Made by a program: the position numbers and the translations under genes
Notes under the pieces: generated by a model
The model's input: the letters and a program-made list of their open reading frames with translations, nothing else
Databases searched by the model: none
What the model was told of the DNA's origin: nothing
Part shown: positions 34,967-47,313 of the stretch, in pieces
Layout: every line of letters begins with the position of its first letter
Position numbering within the stretch: position 1 is the stretch's first letter
Source: Notospermus geniculatus
Taxonomy: Eukaryota > Nemertea > Pilidiophora > Heteronemertea > Lineidae
Assembly: GCA_002633025.1 (NCBI GenBank)
Contig: NMRB01000519.1
Span: 193,190 to 257,189 of the forward strand
DNA: 64,000 nucleotides
Direction: 5' to 3'

Positions 34967-37077
34967 TTGGAAGCTGGCGAGAAGATCAGTGACAAACAGA
35001 TCGCTTATTGCCTAGTGTGCTGGCTTTAGCAAGCAAATCTGAGCCCCATCTGTTCCTGAAAGCCAACATCTTACCACAAGACCCTATCCATTCCTCACCC
35101 TGGTGACAGCAGTGCCAACCTCCGAACGACATCCACCCCGATTGCGTGCACTGCCTTTTTAGCAGTCCCATACAAATGGCCCTGATTAACCAGGTGATGG
35201 CTGGTTATGAGCAGAGCCATTAGGGGGTAATTGAAGGCTTGTGGGGTTGTCAAACATGGCAAATGGTACTGCTGGAGCAAGCAGCGTGTGGTGACATGAT
35301 GGGGACCTATGCACGCCATGTCTTCTCTGGCTAGAGGCATCAGGGCTTGCTGACACTTGCCGAAAGCAGCCCTACCAAGTCTCACGCATTCTGCAGGAGA
35401 CTCACTCATTTACACCTGTTCTCCCGCACTCCCGCGAGTTGTGTGTAATCTCACGCATTTCCCCAAAAGTGAAGCTCCTCAGAAAAATTGTTCCCCTATT
35501 TCACAAACTGCGTTTTCCAACCGCCTTTGCTGAGTATCGTCTGCTCAGGCAGCGCTCGCACCATCTGTGGTTTGGTTCTGTAATCAGTGTTTACCGCCAA
35601 TGTATCTGACCAATCGACGTCAAATTTTCTGCAGTAAGCCCCGCCCTGACTCCCCTTCACAATGACACTAGCATTACATATTCGCAATTCCTGCCTTGTG
35701 GCGTGTTGTACCACTGAGTCAAACCGTGGAAGTTGGAGAACACTGCTAGGCTATCAAGGCAATGATGTAATGATGAATACTCGACTGACAGAAACCTGTA
35801 GTACACCACCACACATATCAATCAAAACACTCCCAGTTATCATATCCAAACTAAATTTCTTGCCTACAACCATGAAATACTAGAACAAACCAATAATTCC
35901 GATTTGGAAAATTTGTGCGAAGTTTCTTATAGTGTTATTGCCCACGGCATGCAATCACAGAGAAATCATGAATGCAGATTTTCACTCAGCGAGATTTCCT
36001 CGTAAATTATAAATCGCATCATTTACCATGTACCTTCAGGACATGTGGGGATGTGGTATTATAAGCTGATTGTTTTTAGTTTTAGTCAGCGGTGTATGGA
36101 AGTTTACATAAGCCTAGTTCATACTTCGACGCACGACCATTGGCGTCTGCCGCGCGATCAAAATCTGGACGCCGACTTTGCGGAGTTGATGATTCGTACT
36201 TCAGCGATGGCGACGCATTACGAAATGAAAGTAATTACAGTCTCGTCGCGATTGGATGCCGACCAAATCGCGCAATGGGGGGTCGGCATCAAACACGAGA
36301 TTGCACGATCGGTTGCCAACGAAATGAAAAATGCCCTTTTCACAAAGTTTGCACGTGCCCTTCTGAAATCCTAGATATACATGTAACCCTGATGACACCC
36401 ATGTCAACAAGTCAAAGTTACAATCAATGCAACCATTTGTGACCTGTTCTACCATAAGTACGTGCATGTCGCAAGCAAGGAAAGGGTTAACATCCTTACA
36501 ACACAATAGCCGAAATGTACGTCTCTGCAGGTTGACAATAGTAGTGGATAGCAGCGATAATAGTTAGTTAAAGTTAACTGAGTAAACTGATGACCAATGA
36601 TGATTATTTGCGACAAGGGCCTGCTTTTGCTGGAGCGGTCACAAGTCGTCACATTTTTCCTGAAATAAACTGCGACCAAAGTATTTCTTACCAAATTGCC
36701 TCTTCATAGGATCACAGACACTCAAAGAAAATCCATGAAACTCGCCACAAAATGAATCGAAAATGTCAACATAAACTAAATTCCATAAATACGTGTCTTT
36801 GTGAGAATATTTTCACATTTTGCTTTCTGCAACACAACTTGGTTGTAGAATACACGATGATCTGGATCACCTTAGAGAGTGATGCAGTTATCCGAGGATG
36901 ATGACGAGTACTATTACCTTGGAAACCCTAACACTTCTTGAAATGCTGGTGCTGCCATCTGCACTTTGATTATGTAACTAATATCACAAACTGCTGGAGT
37001 GATGACAGGTCTTTCTGGATAGGGGACTATTTCTATGTGCTGCCATCTTGTCTTAAGTGAGGAAAACTGATACAGAC
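34967..37077. other. No gene recognised
   Basis: Holds the tail of repeat X (to about 35030) and a repeat piece 36112-36290 shared with 33747-33910. The remaining frames (35095-35409 minus, 35662-35883 plus) are unrecognised. The next exon of the minus-strand gene starting at 37882 might lie here but was not identified. Confidence 0.4.
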
Positions 37078-37189
37078 CAGGGGCCGTATGCATAAAACAT
37101 CTTAAGTGTAAAATTTCCCTTACCTTTTGTTTGGAACAATAGTTTAAGAGAAATTTTACACTTAAGATGTTTTGTGCATACGGCCCCTG
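37078..37189. mobile_element. 112-bp foldback
   Basis: Ends CAGGGGCCGTATGCATAAAA / TTTTGTGCATACGGCCCCTG, paired over about 40 bp on each side including CATCTTAAGTGTAAAATTTC. Confidence 0.85.
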
Positions 37190-37261
37190 TTTGGTTGGAA
37201 AGCACCTGGGCCTCAAAAACTATCGTGAGCACAGGGACCTGACGCGAAGGTTGTAAACCCC

Positions 37262-37607
37262 TTAGTAGAGTTAGGGGGGCTAGGGTTAGGGTTCTAACCC
37301 TCACTTAGGGTTAGGGCTTCAGAAACTACCATGAGTACAGGGACCTCATGTGAAGGTAGTAAACCGCTCACAGGGACGTATTTAGTGGGGGGGGGGGGGG
37401 GGGAANAAAAAACATGATTTTCATGCGGATTTTGGGCAAAAAAGGAACTTTTTCTGCCACCCCAGACAGGCTTTTGCCCCCCCCCCCCAAGACCAAAAAG
37501 CTAAATACGGCTCTGGCTCATGAGTGCTGGCAAAAATAGATACATGTATCTATTTTTGGTGTTAGGAGGTTTAGGGTTCTAACCCTCACTTAGGGTTAGG
37601 GTTTGTG
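37262..37607. repeat. Interstitial TTAGGG-like patches
   Basis: CTAGGGTTAGGGTTCTAACC and ACTTAGGGTTAGGG at 37278-37316, and again at 37567-37607, in both orientations. A run of about 17 G and an N lie between at 37388-37407. Confidence 0.55.
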
Positions 37608-37827
37608 AGTGTATACCACACTTGGTATATACCGAGGTGGATTTTGATCCACCAAGGGTTCACCGTAAACCTATACCCTAAGTGAGAGAGAACCATAACC
37701 TTCCCAACCCTAAAGCGAAGGGTCTTGTACTATATCCTACCGGTACACCCTTCGCATCAAGTCCCTGCAACCATGAACTGAGTTATCTCTCTCATGTTAG
37801 GTAACAATCAAGTCTCCTGGTACTTAC

Positions 37828-37882
37828 CAAGTTTGCCTTGGCTTCCTTCAAGTAGTCTAACAGTGCCATGGTTCCCCTGAGT
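37828..37882 (-). CDS. Candidate first coding exon on the minus strand
   Basis: Read on the minus strand: acceptor TATTTTTCAG, a short leader, then ATG with codons for MALLDYLKEAKANL, then donor GTAAGTACC after 14 codons in phase 0. Both splice sites are strong and the peptide has helical coding-like composition. The next coding exon towards lower coordinates was not recognised, so the gene family is unknown. Confidence 0.4.
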
Positions 37883-38253
37883 CTGAAAAATATAAAACAA
37901 ATTTCTCAGGTGAAGAAATACAATGACACGCACTGATGATGCGGATGCCGGGATCCAATAACCATCCCTTTTGGTGTGGAAGTTTTGTATTGTGTGATGT
38001 ATGGTACCATGTGACTACATGTATGTATCTTCACCTGAGACGTACCTGAGACGTACTTCACTGCGGACAGCGAATATAGACCCTGGAGGAGTACTGTGTA
38101 TATTTATAGATTGCGGAATGCAGCATTGCAGGGTTTGCCTAATATAGGTTCGGAAATTGTCTCTAGAGGCGCCACCAGCGCCATAGTAAGAATTTTTGTG
38201 CACATGCATGAAGTACACATGCCAAACACGTATAGCAAACGTAAGTGCTCTTT

Positions 38254-39190
38254 ACGCATGCGCAGTACACACTTTCGCTTGCATACTTGCATGNNNNNNN
38301 NNNNNNNNNNNNNNNNNNNNNNNNNNNNNNNNNNNNNNNNNNNNNNNNNNNNNNNNNNNNNNNNNNNNNNNNNNNNNNNNNNNNNNNNNNNNNNNNNNNN
38401 NNNNNNNNNNNNNNNNNNNNNNNNNNNNNNNNNNNNNNNNNNNNNNNNNNNNNNNNNNNNNNNNNNNNNNNNNNNNNNNNNNNNNNNNNNNNNNNNNNNN
38501 NNNNNNNNNNNNNNNNNNNNNNNNNNNNNNNNNNNNNNNNNNNNNNNNNNNNNNNNNNNNNNNNNNNNNNNNNNNNNNNNNNNNNNNNNNNNNNNNNNNN
38601 NNNNNNNNNNNNNNNNNNNNNNNNNNNNNNNNNNNNNNNNNNNNNNNNNNNNNNNNNNNNNNNNNNNNNNNNNNNNNNNNNNNNNNNNNNNNNNNNNNNN
38701 NNNNNNNNNNNNNNNNNNNNNNNNNNNNNNNNNNNNNNNNNNNNNNNNNNNNNNNNNNNNNNNNTTGGGATAATTCAAACTGTTCTGAATTCAGTATTCA
38801 TCAAGCTACACAGCCATTATGATTGTACTTCATTTTGATACAGTTGAAAATTTCTTCTGCCATACCTACCTAGTCCTACACCTAGGCCTAGGCCTACCGT
38901 TTTGGCCTTTACACTTGTGACTTGCTAACGTCCCAACGAGTTTAGTATCACGACTGTTACGAGTAATGCATTTCAACGCAATGATCTAACTGGGTCAACT
39001 TGACCTGCCATCTTCTTACGGTGTTCCCAACGGCGCAACGTCATTCGCCAGTTCACCACGATCACGCATCTGTTCACGTGGACAGCTTGTGGAAGTTAGC
39101 CAGCTGACCAATCATCGGGCTCCGATACTTGCTGACCTGGGAACCCTGATTACTAATTCATTTTTGCACACAGTCTGAGCCAATCAGAGC
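38254..39190. promoter_or_regulatory. Possible promoter region: NRF1-like and CCAAT motifs
   Basis: An NRF1-like palindrome TACGCATGCGCAG at 38254-38266 and two CCAAT boxes (about 39108 and 39179) lie upstream of the minus-strand exon at 37882, around a gap of N. The sequence from 38.8 to 39.6 kb lacks the repeats that fill neighbouring DNA. No TATA box was chosen. Tentative. Confidence 0.25.
38294..38764. other. Assembly gap
   Basis: A run of N, flanked on the left by GCATACTTGCATG-type sequence. Open frames crossing it are meaningless. Confidence 0.99.
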
Positions 39191-40977
39191 TTGAGATGAT
39201 TCATTATGATCAGATCTAACGGCATACATTCATGATTTTTCGTGAACGGCGGTGGTTTTAACGCCGATGGGCCTGAAAGTGAGGGTGTCATTTTTCCGCC
39301 ATAATTAGTGCGCCGTGGCGACCAACGTGACCAAAATACTCAGTTTTAACCGTAGCATGTGTGTTTCATCAAAAAAATCGAATGTAACCCGGTAGAGAAA
39401 AGCCAATAATCAATCACTGTCATCACATACTTTGAAAAACGTAGATAAGGCGTCGAAATCTTGGTTCCAGAGTCGGAAATTGCACTGTTTGCATAAATTA
39501 ACACAAACCAACATGGCGGCACATGAAATGTGGAACGGATCGTACAGCCCGATCGATGACTCTATCCTGTCTAATTCACCTTAAAATGTTGCCTTGGATG
39601 GTGTTAATGATTAGGCCATGTTGAATTGAAACTGTGTTTCGGGTTTCCCGCGCACGTAGCTTTTCAACCGACAAAATAGCTCCAATTCTCATGTTTTCCC
39701 CCGATTGTGTGTTGTGTTTACATTTCGGCACCTCCGCGCGCATTGTACAAGCCACACAACGCTTCATCGACGAAACACAGACCTTGTAATTTGCGTTGAT
39801 ACTGACTTGAGGATAGCTTTCATGACTTTCACAACGTCTTGAACTTTTGGTTTTATTTCCCTGGGATGGAAAGAAATGGGGCCTCAAAAACTGTTTGGTT
39901 GGATTCCTGATAAAATTTCCTTTCCAATGACATAAAGTTTGCCCGTGTTGGTCATTTCTACGAAGAGATATTTAGGCCTACTTGATCTGGCTTCGCGCCA
40001 ACAAGCATGCAGACGATCTCCATGAGTGTGTCACCTACGATGTTTCTGGTCAGCTAGTTTGACCTAACATGCCTAATGAGCAGAAATAAGCTATGATGGA
40101 CACAATGAGAGGCTCAAATTGGGTCTTTTGTTCAATATTCTGTTGATTTCATTGCAAGATTTACTTAGATAACCATTTTGGGGCCAAGTTACAGTGTATC
40201 AAGATAATTTGTCTGAGCACAGTGGGAAGAAATCGCAACAGCCAATCAGAAAATTGCCTGCTTTAATATGGTGCTGTAGGCGGGAAATTTGAATTCACTT
40301 GAGAGGCCTTACATGTCAAGGGGTGAGATTTAGCTTTTACAACTTTTTGGCGCTTTTGTGGAGTAGGCCTATTTGCCGTACTGTGGTGCATTTTACACCT
40401 CGTGGAAAAGCACTTCTTTATTATTTAGCGATTGAATGTTAGAGTTAGTAATGGTTAGACATCGGATGTTGTGTTATGTTGAAAAAGGTTGTGTTGTGTT
40501 GAAAATGAGGGTTGTGTTGTGTTTGCCTCCCTCCCTTATTAAAACCTTCAAAGCCTGGAACCTGAAACACAGTTTTAATTAAACACGGCCTTAAAATGTT
40601 GTGTGAAATCATAAAAATGGTATCAAAAGGTGTGTAAGTGCATCTTACATCTAATATTGCTCAGTTTTATGCCGGGTCCGACTTCAAACATTGCGATCGG
40701 TGTTTTCTCACAGCCGCGACGCCGTGACCTAGATCACGTCGATATGCAAATGAGTGTGAATGTACATGTATCACAATGTAGCAATTTGCTAGAATGCGTG
40801 GCTGTAACAGTCGTGGCATGTTTAGAATCCCCGATCAGTCATGTCATTGTCAGTGCCCCAAAAAAACGTGGTTTGTAAGATTCTGTCTAAGAACATCAAA
40901 TCGGGGCACTGTAGGCCTAGTCTGGTGGTAGTGTGTGTTGCACCAAATCAGAGAGTTGGCTTTGGTTTGGTATGATT
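38765..40977. other. Mostly unique non-coding sequence
   Basis: Few repeats. A short plus-strand frame starts at 39513 in ACATGGCGGC context (MAAHEMWNGSYSPIDD) and stops after 23 codons. It could be a leader exon but has no convincing donor. Confidence 0.3.
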
Positions 40978-41009
40978 AAGACCGCCACCACCTCATAGGT
41001 GGCGGTCTT
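40978..41009. other. Perfect short hairpin
   Basis: AAGACCGCCACC and GGTGGCGGTCTT pair around ACCTCATA. No gene ends here, and it does not match the histone mRNA stem-loop. Confidence 0.6.
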
Positions 41010-42272
41010 CATTGGTTTTACTGAATTCTGGATCTCTCTGGCAACATGGTTTCAGATGGATAACTTGCAAAATAAGCGATGGATCAACTTAAGACTTACT
41101 TTGACTTCTAGAGGAATCAAAAACACAGGTCGAGTTCGTTAACTGGCTCAATCCGTAATCATTTGAGGGGTTTTTTGAGCCTTTTTCGCCAAAATCAAAA
41201 AACAGCGCGCCGGTGTGGGAATCCCCGACAGCCCAAAATAGAATCCAGTGCAGGTAACGTGTTTCTTCGAATCTCTTTCTACGTCATCGTTCCAAGTATC
41301 AGTAGGCCGAACTCGGGTTAACTCGAGCCAGATTAGTTCGTCGATCCACCGCATGGAATTTTAATATGATGCCGCGCCAACATCGATTGATCGGGACTTG
41401 ATCTATGAACCCGAGTACCAGTTCAAACGCGAGATCTTTTCCGTTCATGCGCCGTAGTGAACCGTATTCCATGTGCGAATGACAACGAATGAGCACTGAC
41501 AGAGTTGTTTGTTTCGCGATTAATTTCAAATTATCGACATTTATTGCCAAGTATTCTTCTTAAATCTTTGTTACGACGTAGGTATGTATATCCGACTTCC
41601 AATTAGGCCTAACAGGTTAGGCCTACGACAGATCATCGATGTGCTGTGGTGTTGGTGAAACAGAACACTTTGATCAGCTGCTGCATTCTGTGCATGGCTG
41701 CTGATGACTTGATCAGTTGATAGACAGCGCACTCCCTGCTCCACAGCCTGCCTTGCACATGTTGCGTCATGTGCATGCATGATGCATGCAGCATGTCAGT
41801 GATGCAGGGGCATGATGGGCTGGGGCGAAGTGCCAGGTAGTCCTAGGCCTAGAACTTATGTTGGGGGGGGGACGCATGTAGGCCTATAGGCCTAGATCAT
41901 ATTATCTTGTCATCACCGTCAATCATTGGAATACATAGGCCTACATTGTACATGTGCATTACGGTATTAAATTATTGCTCTTTTTCAGATGTCAAAACAA
42001 GTAATTCGCTTAAAGCACTCAGTCTATTTCAGAGTTTTCTCACACCATTTTGCTCTTGATGCATACCACCACTAAAAGACTGTTATGAAAGAACGTCAGA
42101 GTGCCAATACATCTGTACTCAGTGTGTAGGCCTACATGTCAAAGAAAGCCATTTTTNTTCTAATGTTTAAAACATTCTGGCTTTCAATTAAATGTGCATC
42201 TTTACTGAGATTTGTAATTCTAATGTTACAAATCCATGACACCTTGATCATGTTGATCCTCTCTATAACCTT

Positions 42273-42361
42273 TAGTCTCGTGCCACCAGACTCTTGCAAT
42301 TTCCAATAAATTTCCACTGACAACCTCGGAGTATGACCGAGGGGCTGGTTGCGCGAGACTA
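42273..42361. mobile_element. AGTCTCG small MITE, copy 1
   Basis: Ends TAGTCTCG / CGCGAGACTA, about 89 bp; relative at 44104-44204. Confidence 0.6.
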
Positions 42362-42598
42362 TATAACCTTGCCCATCGACCGAACTTTCCACATTGCCAC
42401 TCAGTAATTTCTAAGGGCGGTCTTCAAATTGGCTCAGAAGCCAATTTCTAGTTGATTGTGAAGTTTAACCGCAAGTTCTTTTAAATATAAAGAAATGTAT
42501 AATTTATGTTTATGGAATATGGAATGTCAAAACGTCATGACATGAGCGAGATAGGCCTACTCTCCATTCCAGTTCCGATTGGCACGAGGTTTATCAAC

Positions 42599-43232
42599 GA
42601 TAGCTCCGCAACGCCTGGGCCGATTTTGATGAAACATACATCAATCGACTTGTCTTTCTTGGCGGTATCTTATAATCCAAGTTTCATCGCGATATTCCCA
42701 CTATTCCTCGATATTTTGACCCCTGTACATTTGCACGCGAGGTTGTGTACAAAGTGTAGTTCCACGATTTGGCCGCTACGAGCGCTGTGTTTTGCGTGGT
42801 CACATCGATTTTTCATAGGAGTGGGCAGCCGCTCCTGCGTTCACGTGTTCAGCTGAGTTTTCCCTGTGAGTTTATGTGCTAGAAATATGGATGTTTTCCG
42901 TTGCTTTGACTAAATGTAATTTTATTCATCTGACGGACAATAAATCTCTGTTAGCATGGAATAAACTGAGGTCAGATGCGAACTGTCTGAGAGGCTTCTC
43001 TCCCCCGAACAAATAGTCCGATCTGACGTTCCTCGTGTGGCGCTCCGCTGGCGATGACGTCATTTCAATGGAGGCAGCCGATCGGCGAAAATGACATTTT
43101 TGTCAATTTCAACGACTTAACTGCAATAAAGTCCGATGCGATGAAACTTGGATTATAAGATACCGCCAAGAAAGACAAGTCGATTGATGTATGTTGATCA
43201 TCAAAATTGGCCCAGGCGTTGCGGAGCTATCG
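42599..43232. mobile_element. Foldback with about 95-bp arms
   Basis: Left arm 42599-42693 and right arm 43135-43232 pair (GATAGCTCCGCAACGCCTGG / CCAGGCGTTGCGGAGCTATC, CTTTCTTGGCGGTATCTTAT). Confidence 0.8.
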
Positions 43233-43822
43233 TAGAAGTACAGGCTCCTGTGATTCACTTTGTGTCTTCGAGGCTGGAGGAAGGGCAAAGTGGTGGAGTA
43301 TGATACGGGTGATGTGGATATGGACCCAACACTCACCTTGTGAAACAGCAACAACAGCAACATGGTGGCTTGAGGACATGTGGATCTATGAACATGATGA
43401 ATGTCACTCTTCAGATGGTGCAGTTGACCATTTCAGGCCTAGACAAAATCCTTACACAAGGCGCTGTGGACCATAAGGCGCTCCCCCCGTTTTTTAAGCA
43501 TTTTTCATTTTTTGCCCGCGTCTTATGGCCCGAAAATTACGGTAGCCGGAATTCCGGCTAGTGGGAAGCCGTTGATTTGAGGTGTCGATTAAACTTTGTG
43601 TAAATCAGGTTATTAGAATATCTAAAATCTTGTTATCATTAGTAGTACGTTTTAGAATACATTGTACATGTAACATTTCTAATAAAGTGGAAATTGAAAT
43701 TTATAATCGACGATTAAGCTCTGCCTTATTTTGGAGCGAATCGAGTGCCTGAATGAATCGCATACAGAGTCAAATTTAAAATTTAAGATGGCGTCTTCGC
43801 TTTGGGCCAGTTCAGATATTAA

Positions 43823-44062
43823 AGGAGTTAGACGCCGAAGTTGTAAACACTCACTCACTGGTTCTCTATCCACGGACGCCTGCGGTGCTGCCACCTATTG
43901 TCGGTGATATGTACTGACGTGAAGTATCGCGAGTGAGTTGCATCGGACCGGGAACCAGTCTAACGATCACGGGTGCTGCCACCTGCACGAAGGAATAAAA
44001 CTAGTTTGCCGACCATATTTGTAAACAAACCAGCTTGTTTACAACTTCGGCGTCTAACTCCT
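43823..44062. mobile_element. GGAGCTCGACG-family MITE, copy 3
   Basis: Ends AGGAGTTAGACGCCGAAG / CTTCGGCGTCTAACTCCT (perfect), TTAA at 43819-43822 and 44063-44066. Confidence 0.85.
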
Positions 44063-44066
44063 TTAA

Positions 44067-44418
44067 AGGAGCTCGACGTCCAAGTTGTAAACACGATATT
44101 CACTAGTCTCGGGCACCCAGCTGCTCGGTCACCCAGCTGAATCTGAGGATCGAACGTTTATGTCGCACTACCTGCGGAACGAAACGGTTGGCTGCGCGAG
44201 ACTACATATTCACTTCAGTACATATCACCGATAATAGGTGGCAGCACAGCGTGGATAGAGAACCAGTGAGTGGTTGAGTGAGTTGCATTGGACCGGGCAC
44301 CAGTCTAACGATCACGGGGCGCTACTGGTGCTGCCACCTTCACGAAGGAATAAAACTAGTTTGCTAGCCACTGTTTGTAAACAAACCAGTTTGTTTACAA
44401 CTTGGACGTCGAGCTCCT
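44067..44418. mobile_element. GGAGCTCGACG-family MITE, copy 4, with insert
   Basis: Starts after the TTAA shared with copy 3. Ends AGGAGCTCGACGTCCAAG / CTTGGACGTCGAGCTCCT. An AGTCTCG-type element (44104-44204) interrupts it. Confidence 0.85.
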
Positions 44419-44926
44419 TTAAAATCATGGAAAACTACAAGTACATGTATATCGACGACACATTTGAGTTATCCATTCCGAGTACATTTTCTACAGACAT
44501 TTTTGACAACGTGCAGCAGAGAAGTCATTTCTGACAGGTAATACACACATACATGACATACCGGTACATCTGTTTTGCACTTCGCTTTTGGACACGGCTT
44601 TCCCAATGATGACGTCACTGCTATTTATAGACGGTTGTGGATACCTGGGCTCCTACACGAATAGTAAGTGCCACCGTCGGAGCCCAGGGAACCAGGTTAT
44701 AAACCTCGCGCCAATCGGAAGTGGAATGGAGAGTAGGCCTAAGTTGATTAGCATGATTAGTGGTGGAAATCAAGCATTATTTTCGATAAACGGAAGGACT
44801 AAAGTATGATTGTGGATGACACTCAGGCACTACGTACAGTGAAGGAATGGTTTAGGCTTCATTTTATTTTATTTATTTCATTCTTATTAATTTTATCATT
44901 ATTATGATACATGTAAATTGTAAATA

Positions 44927-45098
44927 ATAGGAGCTGTCAGCGAGTTGACCGATAGGTGTCACTACGGCCCAATTCAATGCATATAGCGGACCCAGTCATT
45001 TTATTGATCGAGCAGCAATCACGTAGATTTTCCTGTACATTGGTCCGCTTGAACTTGGCTGCCATCTGTTGGCAATATGCACGGCTGACTGCTCCTAT
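44927..45098. mobile_element. ATAGGAGCTGTCAG element, copy 2
   Basis: Same ends as 32529-32694 (ATAGGAGCTGTCAGCGAG / GGCTGACTGCTCCTAT). Confidence 0.75.
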
Positions 45099-45909
45099 CA
45101 TGCCTATTGCCAGGCCTTTCAATTACACACTTTGGGATACCCCCTTTCTTTTCCTGAATTTGGGCTTTTTACGTCGCTGCACTAATTTTCCTCTAATTTG
45201 GGCTTTTTCAGATGTGGAGTAGCCTGACTAGGCATTTAATAAACTATGAAATAATAAGTAAACAACTTTTTCACTTTATTATTTCAAAACAATTTATCAA
45301 TATCCCATGATTGTTATTGATTCACCCTGCGGAAAAATACATGATTATTGCTGACACCCTCTACAGCTATTAACAGACACTACAGAAAATGTTCCAAAAA
45401 TGTACTGTTGTTATTGATACACTCTGTACAAAGTAGTAGTGTTGCCATCTAGTGCTAACTTGATGACTCATGCACATGTCCAGTTTTCCCGCCAGAAGAT
45501 CATCGATGACCAATGCGGCTATGAAGAAGTGAGATCAGTTATTTAAGTAAATATCTCCTTACTGTTTAAGAAATGTAGGGTCCAACAAATTTGACATGAC
45601 TGGAAAGTGTATTCTTTCTGCATGACAGCCAAATAGATTATAGGCTACAGGAATGTCAGGGGTTTGGGAGAAATGGACTTGGAATTATAACAAGCTCTGT
45701 CAGATTAAAATGTTGAAGTCGGTCACTTGCAGCATTTGACGATCTTCAGCTGGCGCTGTGAGGAGTTTGTGAAATGCATTTTATTAATGATTTATCATTC
45801 TTACAGCTTGAAATTGGGCGTCTTGCCTGAATTTGGGCTTCTTATGAATTTGGGCACTTACACCGTTGACGGTGTGTACTTACGTAATTGAGAGGCCTGA
45901 TTGCACTTG

Positions 45910-46161
45910 CAGGGGCGGATCCAGGATTTGGGAATAAGGGGGGTTGGTCACCATCAGCCACAGGCTGGCGGAGTAGATTCGCAAGGCGCGGAGCAATTCC
46001 AGGTGCACTTCGATACGATTTCCAAGCATCTGGGGGCATGATTTCCTCATCTATTTGCTCATTTTTTCGGAGTTAGTGACCGATTTTTTGTTGGGTGTTC
46101 CCAAAATAGGGGGGGGGGGGGGCGCGNGGGGGGGCGCGGCCCCCCTCTGGATCCGCGCCTG
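45910..46161. mobile_element. GGATCC-type MITE
   Basis: Ends AGGGGCGGATCCAGGATTTG / CTGGATCCGCGCCT, with a long G run and N at 46127. Confidence 0.65.
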
Positions 46162-46399
46162 ACTTGAACTTCTTCCACCACATGGATTGATGGATACATT
46201 TCCAAGACAGATGCCATCAGTCCCTCTTCACCTTCTTATCTGTCCTCTGTCCTGCACGGTTTATTACATGTATGTTAACTTCCTCCAAAGTAAATGTACA
46301 TTCTTTACAAGGAGATAATAAACCTTGAATTAAATTGAATTGAATTGACATGCAAGGACGGGATATCATGGTTTTTATGAAGCGGGGGCATTATGTCGT

Positions 46400-46590
46400 C
46401 ACCCGTTACGTCCGTCCGGCGTCCGTCGGCAGCGTCCGGCGTCCTGCGTCGGCGTCGTCGCGCCGTAAACTTTCCATTTCCGATCATTTAAAAGAAAGCA
46501 GTTGGTCCAATCAAATTGATTTTTAGCTCACTGGGGTGAGCTATTACGATGGTGCAGCGTCCGTCGTCCGTCGTCCGGCGTGGTCCGTTA
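46400..46590. repeat. CGTCCG-rich simple sequence in a GCTCAC...GTGAGC element
   Basis: GCGTCCGTCGGCAGCGTCC and GTCCGTCGTCCGTCGTCC runs flank TTAGCTCACTGGGGTGAGCT at about 46524. Confidence 0.55.
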
Positions 46591-46855
46591 GCAGGGCACG
46601 TTTCGTAACCGCTAGAGCTATTGATCTGAAACTTGGTACATATATACCCATATTCTGCATATATTGTATTAGTGTTGGGCCGTCTAAAAGAGTCTTTCTA
46701 GCAATTCTCCCCAAAGTAGTACCGGTATATGCTCAACTTATTTGGCAGCAATTCTACATGAGTATCCGAGGGAGTATTGCTGAAGTAGCCTGAATGTATC
46801 TTGTCGTCTGTAGGATCAGCAGTAGAACAAAGTCCTAACTGTAGTATTGTGACCA

Positions 46856-46991
46856 GGGCCCAATTTCACAAAGAATCTTAAGTCTAAAGTTTGACTTAAG
46901 TCATCATGTGACCAGGTTTCAGCAAATCACATGGCTTCATTTCTGACTTAAGTTTTTTCTTAGACTTAAGATTCTTTGTGCAACTGGGCCC
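46856..46991. mobile_element. 136-bp GGGCCCAGTT MITE, copy 2
   Basis: Reverse-oriented counterpart of 26470-26605, same length, ends GGGCCCAATTTCACAAAGAA / TTCTTTGTGCAACTGGGCCC. Confidence 0.85.
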
Positions 46992-47180
46992 AGGTGTTCC
47001 TATAGGTTCATTCCGATGAACAGCCAGACATTACCAAGAGGCCTAACTGTTCACCATTTGTAAGTTGATGGTAATTCCTACCCTGAACTCTGAAGTGATT
47101 TTAGGGACAACTTACTTTGTAGTGGTATAACTATATTGATATTCAAATTGCTTGATTACGGTACTTATTTTGCTTTTCAG

Positions 47181-47313
47181 ACTTGGTGCGTGGTCAAATC
47201 TGATCTTTAACTTAGTCTTCATAATTCTGTGGACAGTACTCGGTGTGATCCCTGATTGGAAGGAGAGATACATATACCATTTTCCCACAGATATTTGGAG
47301 GGTTATTCTATGG
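47181..47313 (+). CDS. TRP-like channel exon, S1 segment, copy 1
   Basis: A 133-bp exon with acceptor TTTTCAG and donor GTAAGT. It enters in phase 2 and leaves in phase 0, and encodes S1 and the start of S2 (ends WRVILW). The peptide is identical to that of the exon at 47773-47905. Because 133 is not a multiple of three, including both copies would shift the frame, so at most one can be used per transcript. Confidence 0.85.

Noticed and set aside
38096-38838. Several long frames of about 200 codons
   Set aside because: They span the second gap of N.
40978-41009. Histone mRNA 3' stem-loop
   Set aside because: Sequence and loop do not fit the histone consensus, and no histone gene precedes it.
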